A DNA stretch of 64,000 nucleotides from Sordariomycetes sp. S80-01Y. Taxonomy: Eukaryota; Ascomycota; Sordariomycetes. The position numbers and the translations under genes were made by a program. Below the pieces are notes generated by a model that ran no database searches, was not told where the DNA came from, and saw nothing but the letters and a program-made list of their open reading frames with translations. Shown piece after piece: positions 1-12,300 of this stretch. The stretch covers positions 310,001-374,000 of the forward strand of contig JAXQJY010000031.1 of NCBI GenBank assembly GCA_037042185.1, read 5' to 3'. How positions within the stretch are numbered: the first letter of the stretch is position 1; every line of letters starts with the position of its first letter.

Positions 1-3000
1 AGCTTCCTGCGGAGCTTACATGCGGTGGTCGACACACCCGAGGACAACAAAGGGCCTGTGCGTACCTTCCACCAGTCATTCCCCGATTTTCTCAAAGACC
101 AAGGGCGTGTGAAGAGGGCATGTGTTAGAGAAGGACTTTTGCATGATGGAGTTTGGATAGAAGAGGAAAGGATAAACAGTGAAATGTTCTTAGCATGTGT
201 GGATATTATGAGCGGAAAGAAAAATTCCGGCCTTGCGCTGAAGCAGGACATTTGCAACCTTGTGGGCCCCGGAGAACGAGCTATGGACATCGGACAGGAG
301 GCTATTGAAAGGAGAATTCCAACAGCACTGCGCTACGCTTGCAGGTACTGGATCGGCCATTATATCGCCGCGGGCGCTGTGTACAAGGGGCTTCCCGCAC
401 GACTATGGCAGTTTTTGTCCAAGCATCTCCTACATTGGATTGAGGCGATGAGCTGCCTGGATCGTCTGAGCGAGGCCATCGGGCAGCTGGACCAACTGCA
501 AGGCTATCTTGAGGTGAGTGACACATTTCCGCAGCAGAGACCCTCAAAGAATTAAGACGGCACAGAGTGGCCCATGCGATCACGCAGACCTTCGCGCTCT
601 TGTCAAAGAGTCGACATGGTTTGTCAAAATCAGCAAAGAAGGAGTCGAGGAAGCGCCCCTTCAAGTCTACAGCTCTGCTTTAGTCTTTGCGCCAGAAAAG
701 TCCATGGTGAAGCAGATGTTTATAAACCTTTGTCCGAGGTGGATCCAGGGCCATTGGACGAAGGATGACCATTGGAATGCTAGGATAATGGAGCTCCAGG
801 AAGATAATGATTGGGTTGCGGAGGCAATGTTCTCAGTGAATGGGGAGCGCTTGGCATGCCTAGCTCGCGAAGGCACTCTGAGTGTATGGGACACGGCTAC
901 GGGAGAGCTACTTTCAAGGTCGAACCTGAGTGTCAAGAGTGTCAACATATCCCCACGCAATGAGCTTGTATGGGGCGATGAAATGGGGAATGTGGAATTA
1001 TGGCCGCGGCTGGAGGAGAGGAACAGACGACGTTTGATGACAGGGGCTGTTCATGGCGGCCCGATCGCGAGCGTTGTTTTTTCTCCAGACGGATCTCACC
1101 TTGCCTCGGTGGATCTCAATGGTGTGGTTATTGTCCGTTACCGAGACGCCAATTTTCGCGGCCAGCAATTACATCAGAAACGGCTGGTCTTTGCGGAGAA
1201 AACACGTTGGCAGAAGTCAATGATCTCTTTTAGCCCAAAGGTCGGCGGTCATCAATTCTTGGTAGTTGCAGTACTGGCAAGGAATGGAAGGCGCATCAAT
1301 GTCTGGCGTCTGAGAAGCGGAGGCCGATCGTGGAAGCTTCATCGGAGGTTCAAGGTCGACTCTCAAATCCTGGCGGGCATCGTTCTCATCGGGGACATGG
1401 TGGCGTGTCTTTGCCACGGCCCAGATGAGCTGAGGATTTGGAAGGTTACCGAGCCCACTGTGCCTTTCAGAAGAATCCCGATCACGGTTAGCGAAAACCT
1501 TGATTCTTGTCGGCTTGCGCAGGTACCCGGAACTCTCTGCATCATAGCGCCTAGTGAAGAAGGCTGCCTCGGATTCTATGACCTGAACATGCCAACCGCC
1601 GATGGGTTCCATTTCAACAAGTTGGAAGACTCAGAATGCTTGACTTCTCTCTGTTTCTCGGCGGATGGGAAGCTGTTGGCTGGTGTTGGGAGCCGAGATG
1701 ATACCATTTGTCTTTGGGATACGCGGTCGGCACAACGCGTCGCCGTCGTCGATGAAGAGTATTACGGAGGCATCAGCCTGTGTCCAGCCGGGAATATGCT
1801 TGCTGTGATATCTTACGGGAGAACACAGTTGTACGATTGCGAGCTCCTGCGGCAGCAATATCAAACGAAGGTGGAAGAAGAGATGGATCGACGAAAAAAT
1901 GTCGATGTCGCAGTGTCGGCAGACGGTCAATACGTGGCTGCTACAATGCGAGTAGGACCCAGGAATGCAAGACACGTCGATATGGATCTCTGGGAGACGC
2001 AGACATCAACGAGACAGAGGATTCACACAGATATCATAACTCCATATCCGTTAGTCGCTTTCTCTCCGACAGCGCCCCCAAGCTTGGCTGTATTTGGATT
2101 GACGGAATGTCAGATCTACTGGGATCTCGATGGCAATCGCCCGAGTCGCACTTTCGACATCCAACATGAAGGCTCCTGTACGTGGCGTCGGGCAGAGCCC
2201 GGCGTTTTCTCAACAGATGGCACCTTATTCTCATTCGCCTGCAGGGGATGTCGCCGTATTGTAATGTTGCGGGTCCAGCCTGAGGTAGGCAGCCGCGAAA
2301 GCACCTTCTTTCTCTCGCTGCCGGGTGGCGAAATCCAAAACCTGGCGCCTTGCAACACACGCTCTTTCCACGTCGTGGTAAAGCTGGACTCAGAAGATGG
2401 GGAACATGTATGGTTTGAAGCTGTCAAGTTTCGCCTCAACGGAGATCAGGTCGAGGTGCTCGACGCTCGGAGGCTACCTGATGATACCTCTGAACCAATC
2501 AAAGGTTTAACCTCGATCGCGTATTCATCGAGTCACCAGAAGGTTGCATTGGAACGATGTGGGCTGCTTACCGTTTTCAACGCCCAGGACCATTTCTCTA
2601 GTAAGGCATACCATTGGTCCGAAGAGTTCACAATTTGTGGTGCACAGTTCTGCGCTCAAGGGCGTTGTCTTCTCCTGGGCTGGCAGGGCAACTTGCGTCT
2701 TCCCAAGACGCCTATACCTGACAAGCATCTATGCATTTGTCGAAACATCCCAGTATCCCTAGTGTTCGACCAGGAATGGCTTTTCTGGGAAGGGAAGCCC
2801 TTTCTCTACCTACCACCGTCACGTAAGGACTTGGAATTGCCCAAGTTGTTTGTGCGCAATGGAATTGTCGCATATCAAACAGAAGACCAACTGTTTTGGT
2901 TAAGACTGGGCAACGACTTGAGTGATCTTCTCATGAGGCAGGATCCGATGCATGACGTGGATCTGCTGGTTGAGTCTGAAGAAAGTGAGACTGATCTGGG

Positions 3001-3013
3001 TTACGTATGCTAG
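1..3013 (+). CDS. NACHT-WD40 (NWD/NLR-type) STAND protein, 5' partial
   Basis: This is the C-terminal 986 residues of a fungal NLR-like signalling NTPase; the NACHT core lies left of the window. Frame 1 is open from base 1. The first visible part (LRSLHAVVDTP, then FHQSFPDFLKD) matches the helical region that follows NACHT in fungal NWD proteins. It continues into the conserved linker LLHWIEAMSCL and, after the intron, APLQVYSSALVFAPE. A 52-bp intron at 514-565 (GTGAGT...CACAG, phase 0) is needed to join the two frames. Exon 2 (566-3013) then carries about nine weak WD40-like blades, for example VVFSPDGSHLAS, LCFSADGKLLAG and DTICLWDT. The blades are divergent from one another, unlike the near-identical, fast-evolving arrays of HET-type NLRs. 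The gene converges on the NRPS with 227 bp between stop codons. Role by family: sensing and heterokaryon incompatibility or defence; no specific function is shown here. Confidence 0.85.
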
Positions 3014-3240
3014 ACTAGTCGGCGATACCGGGGTTGCGCTGTTCCTCTGTTGTTGGTCTGAGGCTTTCCTTCACAGCAGGGCCAGGAGCTTATCAAAAAG
3101 ATGGCGGTGGGTGTTTATACTTCAAGGGGCTAAGGAAATATCTATTAATAGAGAAAAAGAAAAGGAAGCTATTGACAGATACGCAACGCGAATGCATTCA
3201 AATGTGTTAGAGACAAAAGAAAGACACGAATGATCCAAAA

Positions 3241-6200
3241 TTACTCCAAAGCCGGCGCAAGCTGTGCAACAACACTTGCCAAATGCTCGCCTAGAGCCAC
3301 CACTCGACTCTCAGAAATTGACGCCACGTCAAAAGTGAAAGACAGCAAAGCTTCATCATCAGAAAGCTGAGCTTGTAAAACAAGAGGATATGAGAAGAAG
3401 CCAGTATGATCACTGCCGGTGAAGTCCTCCTTCGAATTGTCCAGCTGCAAAACTGGCTGTGAACCGTCATCGCCCAGTGCCTCAAAGGCTGCGAAGGGCT
3501 GCACCACCAATAGAGAGTTGAAAGCGCAGGCATTCTTAGCGTCAGGACTCAGTCTTGCGATGTTTTGCAGACCGTACTGCTCATAGCCAATCATACGGTT
3601 CGCATCGTCCTGGACTCTTTGAAGGAATTCGGTTACGTTCTCGTCGCCGTCGACGGTGACCCGCACAGGCACCGTTGATACTGTAGCTCCAGCTACCCTG
3701 TCCAGCCCCAGCACCGGTGATTGACGCCCAGATAGGGTCATTCCGAAAGTGATGTCATCAGTCTCGGAGTATCTCGCAAGGACCAACGCCCAAGAGGCCC
3801 GTAGTATCGTCGCTTTTGTAATCGAACTGTCTGATTGCGGGAATGAGATCACCTTTTTGATCTCACGGGTGACTGGAGCGCTGCTTTGTGGTTTCGGAAA
3901 AGAGGCTTGCCGAGCGCCATGGAGCTCCTGCTGCCAATAAGCCTTGACGTCGGCCTCCTTCATGGACTGGATAAACTGAGCGAAGTGGCTGTAGGGAGTC
4001 AAAGCCGTTTCCTCGCCCATGTATGCCTTCAACAATGTGTCGGTGATTAGTCTCAAAGTCCATCCGTCGTAAATTGCGTGATGAACTACGAGGGCGAAGT
4101 AGTAGATGCCTTGGTCCGCGAAGACGGAGTATCTGCAGAGTCTAGTGTCGTACGTCATGGGCTGGCGGCGCTTGACGTCCTCAAAAGAGTCCCACTGGAT
4201 GTCATCCCGAACGACCACCTGAAGAGAAGCGTCCTGCACCCTAACGATACGGGTGCGCAGGTTTTCACACGTGACAAGAGTCCTCTCCCAGGCCGCCTTG
4301 AAGCGCACAATGTCGACTGAGTCGGAAAGGCGGAAGCAGATCTGTGCAGTGTAGCTGCCTGGCTGTTTTGTAGACAGTGACATAAGTCCGTCTTGGAAGG
4401 GAGAAACGGGATAGGCGTCTTCAAGGCGATCGTTAGGTAGTTTTAGATGCTCGAGCACACGTCCTTTGTCAACTGGGAGCAGGCTGAAAGGCGGCACTTC
4501 AAGGATCTCAGAAGGCCGCGTATAACACTTGAGCGCCATGTCGCACAGTCGCGGGTTGGTGAAAATCGTTGCGACGGACAATGAGAGTCCATAACTCTGG
4601 GCTAGCGATACCAGTCGAATGGCGCTCATCGAGTCACCACCAATTCGTAAGAAGTTGTCATTGCGTCCAGGGTTGACACTGAGAACCTCAAGCCATAGCT
4701 TAGCGAGTTTGATCTCCATGTCAGAAATAGGCGCTTCTTTGCTGCCTCCGCCAGGGGCAAACTTAACCCTCTCTTCGTGAGGCACCTCGCTCAGCAGTTG
4801 TCGTAGCTTGTGACGGTCAATTTTGCCGGATGTTGTCGTGTCTGGCCTTCCGTGGAAGACAAAGTACATCGAGGGAATCATGTAAGACGGCAGAACATCA
4901 CCAAGGTTGTTGTCGAGGTCGGAGATCAGGTCGTGTATCCCATCTTCCACCACTTCCACCAAGCGCAGCCCCCTCTCATCCGAGCTGGTGTTCCAGAGAA
5001 GTGCAATCAGAACTTTTCCGTCCTCACTATCCAAAGTTTCTGTCATACCGGCAACTCCATCCGGTACGAACTCCATCATTCGTTCCTCAATCTCGCCGAG
5101 CTCTACGCGCTGACCGTGCAGCTTGATTTGACTGTCCTTTCGACCAATGAAATCAAGTGTTCCATCCTCATTACGCCGAACCAGATCGCCTGATCTGTAG
5201 GCCGTGCCTCCGTACCAGTCGTCGATCCAGGATTCGGAGGGTCCATTGAGATAGCCGCGGGCCAGCAGAGGCCCTTGGATGACGAGCTCACCCACGCAGC
5301 CAACGGGTGTCAGCTGTGGAATGTTGTTAGGGTCAGCAACCTTAAAGTCAGACAATAAGGCCTTTCCGAGATTGGTTGGTTTGCCAGGAATGCCGCCAAT
5401 GTTTGCTCGCCAGGCACAGATAGATGCCTCAGCGGGACCGTATACGCTATCGATCTGGACGTGGTGTCTCCATTGGTCAATGACTTTGGTATTTATTGCC
5501 TCTCCACCCAACACCAGTCGGGTCAAGTCAGGTACGTCGGCAGGGCTGACCAAAGTCGCAAGTGACGGCGTGAGGAAAGCCCAGTTGGCTTGTGTTCTGC
5601 GAATGGCGCCGGCAACGTCGTTGTAACGCTCGTGATCGGATGGAATGCAAATGGTTGCGCCACGAGCAAGTGTAAATAGAACATCGTAGATACCAACGTC
5701 AAAGGTGTAAGCTGAGAAGCCAAATACGCGGGTGCCAGGTCCGATGCATTGAGCGTATTCAGCCTGGAGCGAAGAGCTCACGGAACGATGCTCTAGAATG
5801 ATCCCCTTGGGTACGCCTGTGCTTCCGGATGTGAATACGACCATGCTCGCATTGTCTGGCGTAACGGTGGAGGAGACTAGTCGAGGGGGATCTGGCAAGG
5901 ACTCAAGAACAGACTCGTCTATGGAGACTGTCTCGACATTCAGCGCCTCGACGGAGGCCACGCTGCTCGAGTGAGTGAGAACCAAGTTCGCGCGAGTCTC
6001 GTTGACAATTGTCTCAAGACGGGCTGAAGGAGCAGAAGGATCGAGCGCGACGAAGGCGCCACCCGCGAATTCTATCGCTACCAGAGCCACTGCTGCCCAG
6101 GCAGACTTGGGGAAGCAGAGCGGAACGATTACTTCAGGGCCAACACCCTGCTGTTGTAGCTTCCATGCCAGGCGCTGGACGTAGACGCTGAGCTGTTCAT

Positions 6201-6300
6201 AAGATAGCTCAGCGTCCCACGAGCAGACTGCAGTGGCAGATGGTCGGACGTCGATTTGTTCCTGGATAGACCAGTGGATGCAGGACTTGGTGGGTTGCAG
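3241..6300 (-). other. NRPS module 14 (A14-T14-C14), terminal
   Basis: Residues about 14010-15029. The A14 pocket code is DVYFVGVICK, the Pro-like subfamily with A3 and A7. T14 is IGGDS (near 4635). The enzyme ends in C14 with HHAIYDGW (4060-4083). In fungi a terminal C domain usually releases the product by cyclization or by transfer to an external nucleophile; no reductase or thioesterase follows. C14 resembles internal C7 and C11 rather than looking like a distinct terminal type, and keeps the full HHxxxDG. The protein stops at AQLAPALE, right where a C-to-A linker would begin. Confidence 0.88.
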
Positions 6301-9300
6301 ATGAGATTCTCGCATCATGGGGTCGTTGGGCCCGACGAGCGAGACGTCTCCAAGCAAAGCATCGGGCTTGCTCAAGAATTGCTGGACCACGAGCTCAAGC
6401 TGGTCGGCGATGGCGCGCACCAGCGGCTCGCTCAAGGAGTCCACGTGGTAGAAGAAGCGGACGTCGATATAATCACCCTGGTCCGTCGTAGTCAAGACTA
6501 GAGGATAGTTGAAGTAATTGCTCATCTCGGCTTCCGTCTTCCCATACTCTTCAGTGCCGTAGATAATGACAGCGTCGTCGCCGGCATCATCATGGTCGCC
6601 GAAGCGCTTTGGTTGGATAACCAGCAGCGTCTGAAATTGACTGGCCTCTTTGGCTGACGGTGAGACCTGTGAGATATTTTGCAGGCCAAACTGTTCATAG
6701 GCGATTGTTTCAGTAGCTTGACGCTGCACATCGTCCAAGAAGGTTGACACGGTTAACTGGGTATCGATCGGCACACGCACCGGAACGGTGGTGATCGCTG
6801 GTCCTGGCATATTGCTCAGCGCAGGAACCGGTGCGTTTCGGCCAGACATGGTTGCGCCGAAGATAGCTTCGTCAGTCTGATTATGGCGGGCCAAGACTAC
6901 GGCCCATGCGGCACGCAGCACTGAGGCGGTTGTAACAGAAGTGGTGTTTGAGAAGCCGATGTTTTTGTTCAGCACGCGGGACTTCGGCTCGATGATGTCC
7001 TTCCGGGAGGGCGGGAAAGTAGGCTTCGTGGCACCCTCGAGCTGGGCTCTCCAGAAGTTCTCTGCATCGCTGGTTGGGACGTTGAGCGTATACTGAACGA
7101 AGGAGGCGTAGTTGGCGAGGACTGGGGGCTCTCTGTTCCAGTAAATGGCTTGCAGTGTAGACATCATGACGCCGAGTGACCACCCATCCATGACGGAGTG
7201 GTGAATGCACAGGACGAAGTAGGTGTTCTTGTTGTCTTCAATGAGTGCGTAGCGTGACAGACGAGATCCATATGTCATTTCGAATGACTGCGTGTGTTGG
7301 ATGTAGTCGTCGAGGGGCTGTTGGCCTTCAGACTCCCAACGAATTTCGTCCCTAAGGACCACTTGAATCGGATTGTCTCTATTAGCCAGGATTCTTGTGC
7401 GAAGGTTATCACATCTGTTGAAGGTCTCTTCCCAGGCATCTTTGAAGCGAGCAGGGTCAATACTCGCAGGGATCCTGAAAAAGTATCGGGTGATGTAAGA
7501 TCCAGGCTGCTTGGCAGAGATGGCCATGAGACCAGCTTGCATAGGAGTGCAAGGATAAGCGTCAGAGAGGGAAAGGGACTTCTGCTGGTGTAGAGTGGCG
7601 ACCTGGTCATCGCTCAGAAGACTGAAAGGCGCAACGTTGACAACTTCCTCAGGCTGAGAATCTTCCACAGCGCAGGCCGCAACGGCACTCAGCTTTGCAT
7701 CTTTGAAGACATCCTGGACAGTTATGCGGATGCCTTGCGCGCGCGCGGCTTGCGTCAAATGGATTGTCGTTACGCTATCGCCGCCAATGCGAAGGAAGCT
7801 GTGATTGCGACCGATGGACTCCTCAGGTAGTCCGAGAATCTGTGCCCAGATTGATTGGAGCCTTTTCTCCATCTCAGTCTCGGGAGGTTTCGCATCATGC
7901 TCCTGTAGAGCATAGCTGGCTAACTCTTCCTGGCTGAGTTCAGCCGTCAGAGTCTGCAACAGCCTTCGGTCGAGTTTTGTCGAAGTGATGAAGGGCATCG
8001 AATTGCAAGGAATATAGAGGGAGGGCACCATGTACCGTGATAGTGACGAGCTCAGGTGCTCGGCTGCGTCAATGACCAAGTCCTTGACTGATTCCATGGG
8101 TAAGAAAAGATCTCCAGGACTGTTGAAATTGGCGCTCGACTTGCTCTCGTCGCTCGAAAAAAGGTACGCCACCAGCTGCGTGGCAGCGTCAGTTTTCAAA
8201 ACATCAACGGCTACCTGACGAACGCTTGGGAGAGCTTGACGCAGGTGGTGCTCGACCTCTCCAAGCTCGACGCGCAGTCCACGGATCTTGACTTGTGTGT
8301 CCTTGCGGCTGGAAAACTCCATGGTGCCGTCTTTGTTGTAATAGCAAAGGTCACCAGTCATATACAGACGATCCCATCCGTCCTCGGTCTGCTTTGGAAG
8401 CCATGATGGTAGATCACTCACTATGGCTTGCGCGGTTCGCTCAGGGCTGGCAAGGTACTCGCGCAGCATTGAGGGACCCTGAATAGCTACTTCGCCTAAT
8501 GTACCGCTGGGTGCGAGCTTGTGGGGGTTGCCTGGCTCGACAATCCAGCAGTGAGCGCCAACCGGGTACCCAACAGTCAGTGGGCTCTCGTCAATTGAGG
8601 CCCATTCGTAGAGACTGGTGATGCAGATAGTCTCAGCCGGGCCCCAGGCGTTAAATAGACGGACCTTGCCGAACCAAGTGTCAAGTAGATCGCGCGTGAC
8701 GGCTTCGCCTCCTAAGGCGAGAGTGTTGAGGCTGGGCACGCTTTCAGGTTGCAATGTCCTGGCAAAGGCTGGCGTCAAGAAGGCGACATTGACCTGTTTT
8801 TCACGGATGAAGGAGGAGATATTGTTCATGCGATCTGCCTCGGACGGTATGCACACGGCGGCTCCGTTCACCAAAGCACCGACAATTTCGCCAATCGAGA
8901 AATCGAAAACGAATGCTGCAAATTGCAGCATATTTACTCCCGGGCCGATGCCAAGGCGTCGTCCAGTGGCCAATTCGCTCGTCACAACGGCCCTGTGCTC
9001 GACCACTAGACCCTTTGGTGTCCCGGTGGACCCCGAGGTGAAGAGGATGTAAGCAGGACTAAGGGGGTCGACTTTCACGGCAACGCCATCTTTGGCGATC
9101 GTGCCGTCTTGTGCAAGGAGTGAATCCATTTCGGGGCTGACTTCGACAACTTGATCGACCAAACGGCTACATAATTCGATGTTTGTTGGCGACGCAAGAG
9201 CAACGGTAGCCTTCGTCTGTCCAACAAGTTGACGCAATCGCTGTTCGGGGTGAGAAGCATCGAGAGGGACCCATGCGGCTCCGACCTTATTGATGGCCAA

Positions 9301-12300
9301 GATGGCAACGACATGCCAAGCCGACTTTTCGAAGCAGACATGCACCAGATCACCAGCCTTGACACCGTGACGAGTCCCCAGCAGCGACGCAAGACGGTCA
9401 GCTGAACTGTTCAAGTCGGCATAGCTCAGCTCTGCGTCCCAGGCCCTGACAGCTGGAGAGTCCGGTGACTGGGCTGCAACCTTGGCTACCATCTCGTGCA
9501 CAGTGGACGAGACAATATCCGGCGTCTCTAAATTGCAGTTCGTGGCAATTTTCATATCCCAAGGGCCGCTGATTGACAGGTCTTTCAGAGGCTTCTCAGT
9601 AGGCTGGGAGAGCTGTCGGATAATGTGCTCCATCTGGTGAGCAAGAGCTTCGACTTGCGGCGCTGCCAGAGCTGCCGTATCGTAAGTAAAGTTGAGAAGC
9701 ATTTCGTCCCCTGTGAATGCTTGAAGTACAAGGGGCATATCAAAATAGCCCTCGGCATTGTGTCTCTCGTCCTCTGCCCCGAGGTCAACGAGAGACAAAA
9801 TGTTTTCTGCGTCTTCGCCCATTTGGGTCATCTTCTCATACGGCTGCACCACCAATAAGTTTGCAAAATTGCAGACCTCTTGGTGATCCGGTCCAAGCTT
9901 AGCGATATTCTGCAAGCCGTACTGCTCGAAGGGAATCATTTCGGACGCCTGGGTCTGGACAGCGTGGAGAAGATCTGCGATGGGCGTGTCTTGGTTCAGG
10001 GTAATCCGCACTGGCACGGTGGTGACTACCGGCCCAGCCATATCCTCAAGGCCGCGAACTGGCGCTTGACGACCTGAAACCGAAGTTGCGAAGCAGATGT
10101 CGTCCACATCGCAATAGCGCGCTAAGAGGATGGCCCAGGCGGTGCGAATCACAGTTGCTTGTGTGATGGAAGGGTTCGCCCAATCTGTGAGACTCAATTT
10201 GTGGCTCTTCATCTTCGACGCGCCCTTGTCCTTAGGCACAGATGGGAAGGCCGCCCGGCGGGCGTCGCGAAGCTGATTCGCCCAGTACTCAGCAGCCTCG
10301 TCGCCATTCGAGTCCTGAATGTGTTTGATGAAGTTCTCAAAGGGTCGAAGGCTTGGCAGCGTGAGCTTCCTGTAAGCAGCTGAGAGCACACTCATCAGAA
10401 TCCGGAGCGCCCATCCGTCATAAACGCTATGATGGACAACGAGGACGAAGAAGCTTTCACCCGAATCATTCTGCAATAAAGAGTAGCGGGCGAGCCGTGC
10501 TCCGTGGCCCATTTCGAAATCTCGAGCTCGGCGAAGGAATGTCTTGACGTCGGTCTCTTGTTCCCAGGCCACGTCGTTGTCAATGTGAAGCTGAAGTGCC
10601 TGTCCATCAATCGGGACAATTCTGGTGCGCATATTGCCGCACACTCTGACGGTCTCTTCCCACGCAGCCTTGAAGGCTGGAATGTTAACGTGGTTCTCGA
10701 TGCGGTAGGTCCATTTTGCGATGTAGGAGCCGCGCTGTTTGGCGCCGATTGCCATGAGACCTTCTTGAAGAGGAGTGCAAGGGAAGGCGTTTTCCACGCT
10801 TTGATCGCCAGATAGGCCGCATAGCTCGCGGATGTCAGGAGCAAGCACGGCGGCTTTGGTCTTTGAGCTGATGAGTTCGAATGGTCCAACATCCGTCTCG
10901 TCCTCATTTGCCTCCGTTGACACATCCCTAGCACGACTGGCTACAGCCTGGAGTCGTGGATCATCAAAGATATCCTTGACAGTGACGGAGATGCCAGCCT
11001 CTCGCGAAGCCTTGACAGTGTAAATGGCGAGAATTGAGTCACCGCCTGTACGCAGGAAGCTGTCATCTAGGCCAATTGTCTCCGCAGGGGTGTTCAACAC
11101 CTTGGACCAGACCTCCTGCAATCTCTTCTCCATGGAGGTTTGTGGCGCTCGCTTCTCTGAAGATGCAAGCAGATAATCGCCTAGATTGAGCTTGTCGACC
11201 ATAGCTTTCAGACTCTTCCGGTCTAACTTGGTGGACGTGATTGATGGCATGGCACTGCACGGAACAAAGTAGGCTGGCACCATGTACGAAGGTAGAGCCA
11301 CCGTCAGGGCACCAGAAACTTCGACCAGTTTTCTTCGAAGGTCAGATTCCAAAGGCATTGCAATCCCGCTCTCGGCGCTTTGTACGGTCTTGTGGTTGGT
11401 AGAGAAGCATGCCACGAGTGCAGACCCGATACTAGGCCGCTCGATGTGAATCACAGCCACATTCTTCGCTTCAGGCAAAGTCTGTCGGACGTGATGCTCA
11501 ACTTCTCCAAGCTCGACTCGGAGACCCCTGATTTTAATCTGATTGTCGATGCGCGAGCAGAACTCGATAGAACCATCAGATCTGTAGCGGCCTAGATCAC
11601 CAGATCTGTACAGGCGATTGTAGCCAGATCCGTTAGTGTAAGGCAGCCACTCGGGCAGGGGATGCACCATCGATGCTTCGGTTTTGGCCACGTCGCCGAG
11701 ATATTCGCGAAGGAGTGTCGGACCCTGAATTAGGATTTCGCCTGCAGTGCCTATCGGTGCCAGCTTCTGTGGGTCTTCCGGTGAAGCGATCCAGCAGAGC
11801 CCACCGACTGGCTTTCCAACAATCGAGGCTGTCTCGTTGGCTGATGGGTACTCCTGAATGGTACTGAAGACGACAGTCTCTGCAGGTCCCCAGCCGTTGC
11901 AAAGTCGGACGCTGTCAGCCCACGAGTGGACTATATCTTGCCCGACAGCCTCTCCCGCGAGAAGTAGCAAATCGAGAGCGGGGAGGTCTTTTGGCTGCAG
12001 TGTCCGTGCTAGGGATGGAGTCAAAAAACTCCAGTTGACCCTGGACTGATTCATGTACTCGACGAGACGGCTTACCCTGTCTTCAGGAGAGGGGACGTGA
12101 ATCGAGGCACCTGAGATCAGGGGCAGTACAATCTCGCCAATGGACAAGTCAAACACGAATGACGCAAATTGCAGCATCCTAACGTCAGGTGAGATTCCTA
12201 GCCTCTGCCCAATGTTGACTTGACTTGTAGTAAGGGACTTGTGAGTAATTACGAATCCCTTCGGGTTGCCGGTAGAGCCCGACGTGAAGATGATGTAGGC

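Noticed and set aside
514-587. Alternative 74-bp intron in the NACHT-WD40 gene
   Set aside because: Using the later AG at 586-587 puts the downstream exon out of frame; 514-565 keeps frame and rebuilds the family linker sequence.
3241-4000. Terminal thioesterase or reductase
   Set aside because: The protein stops about 270 residues after the last HHxxxDG. There is no GxSxG or Rossmann GxxGxxG segment.
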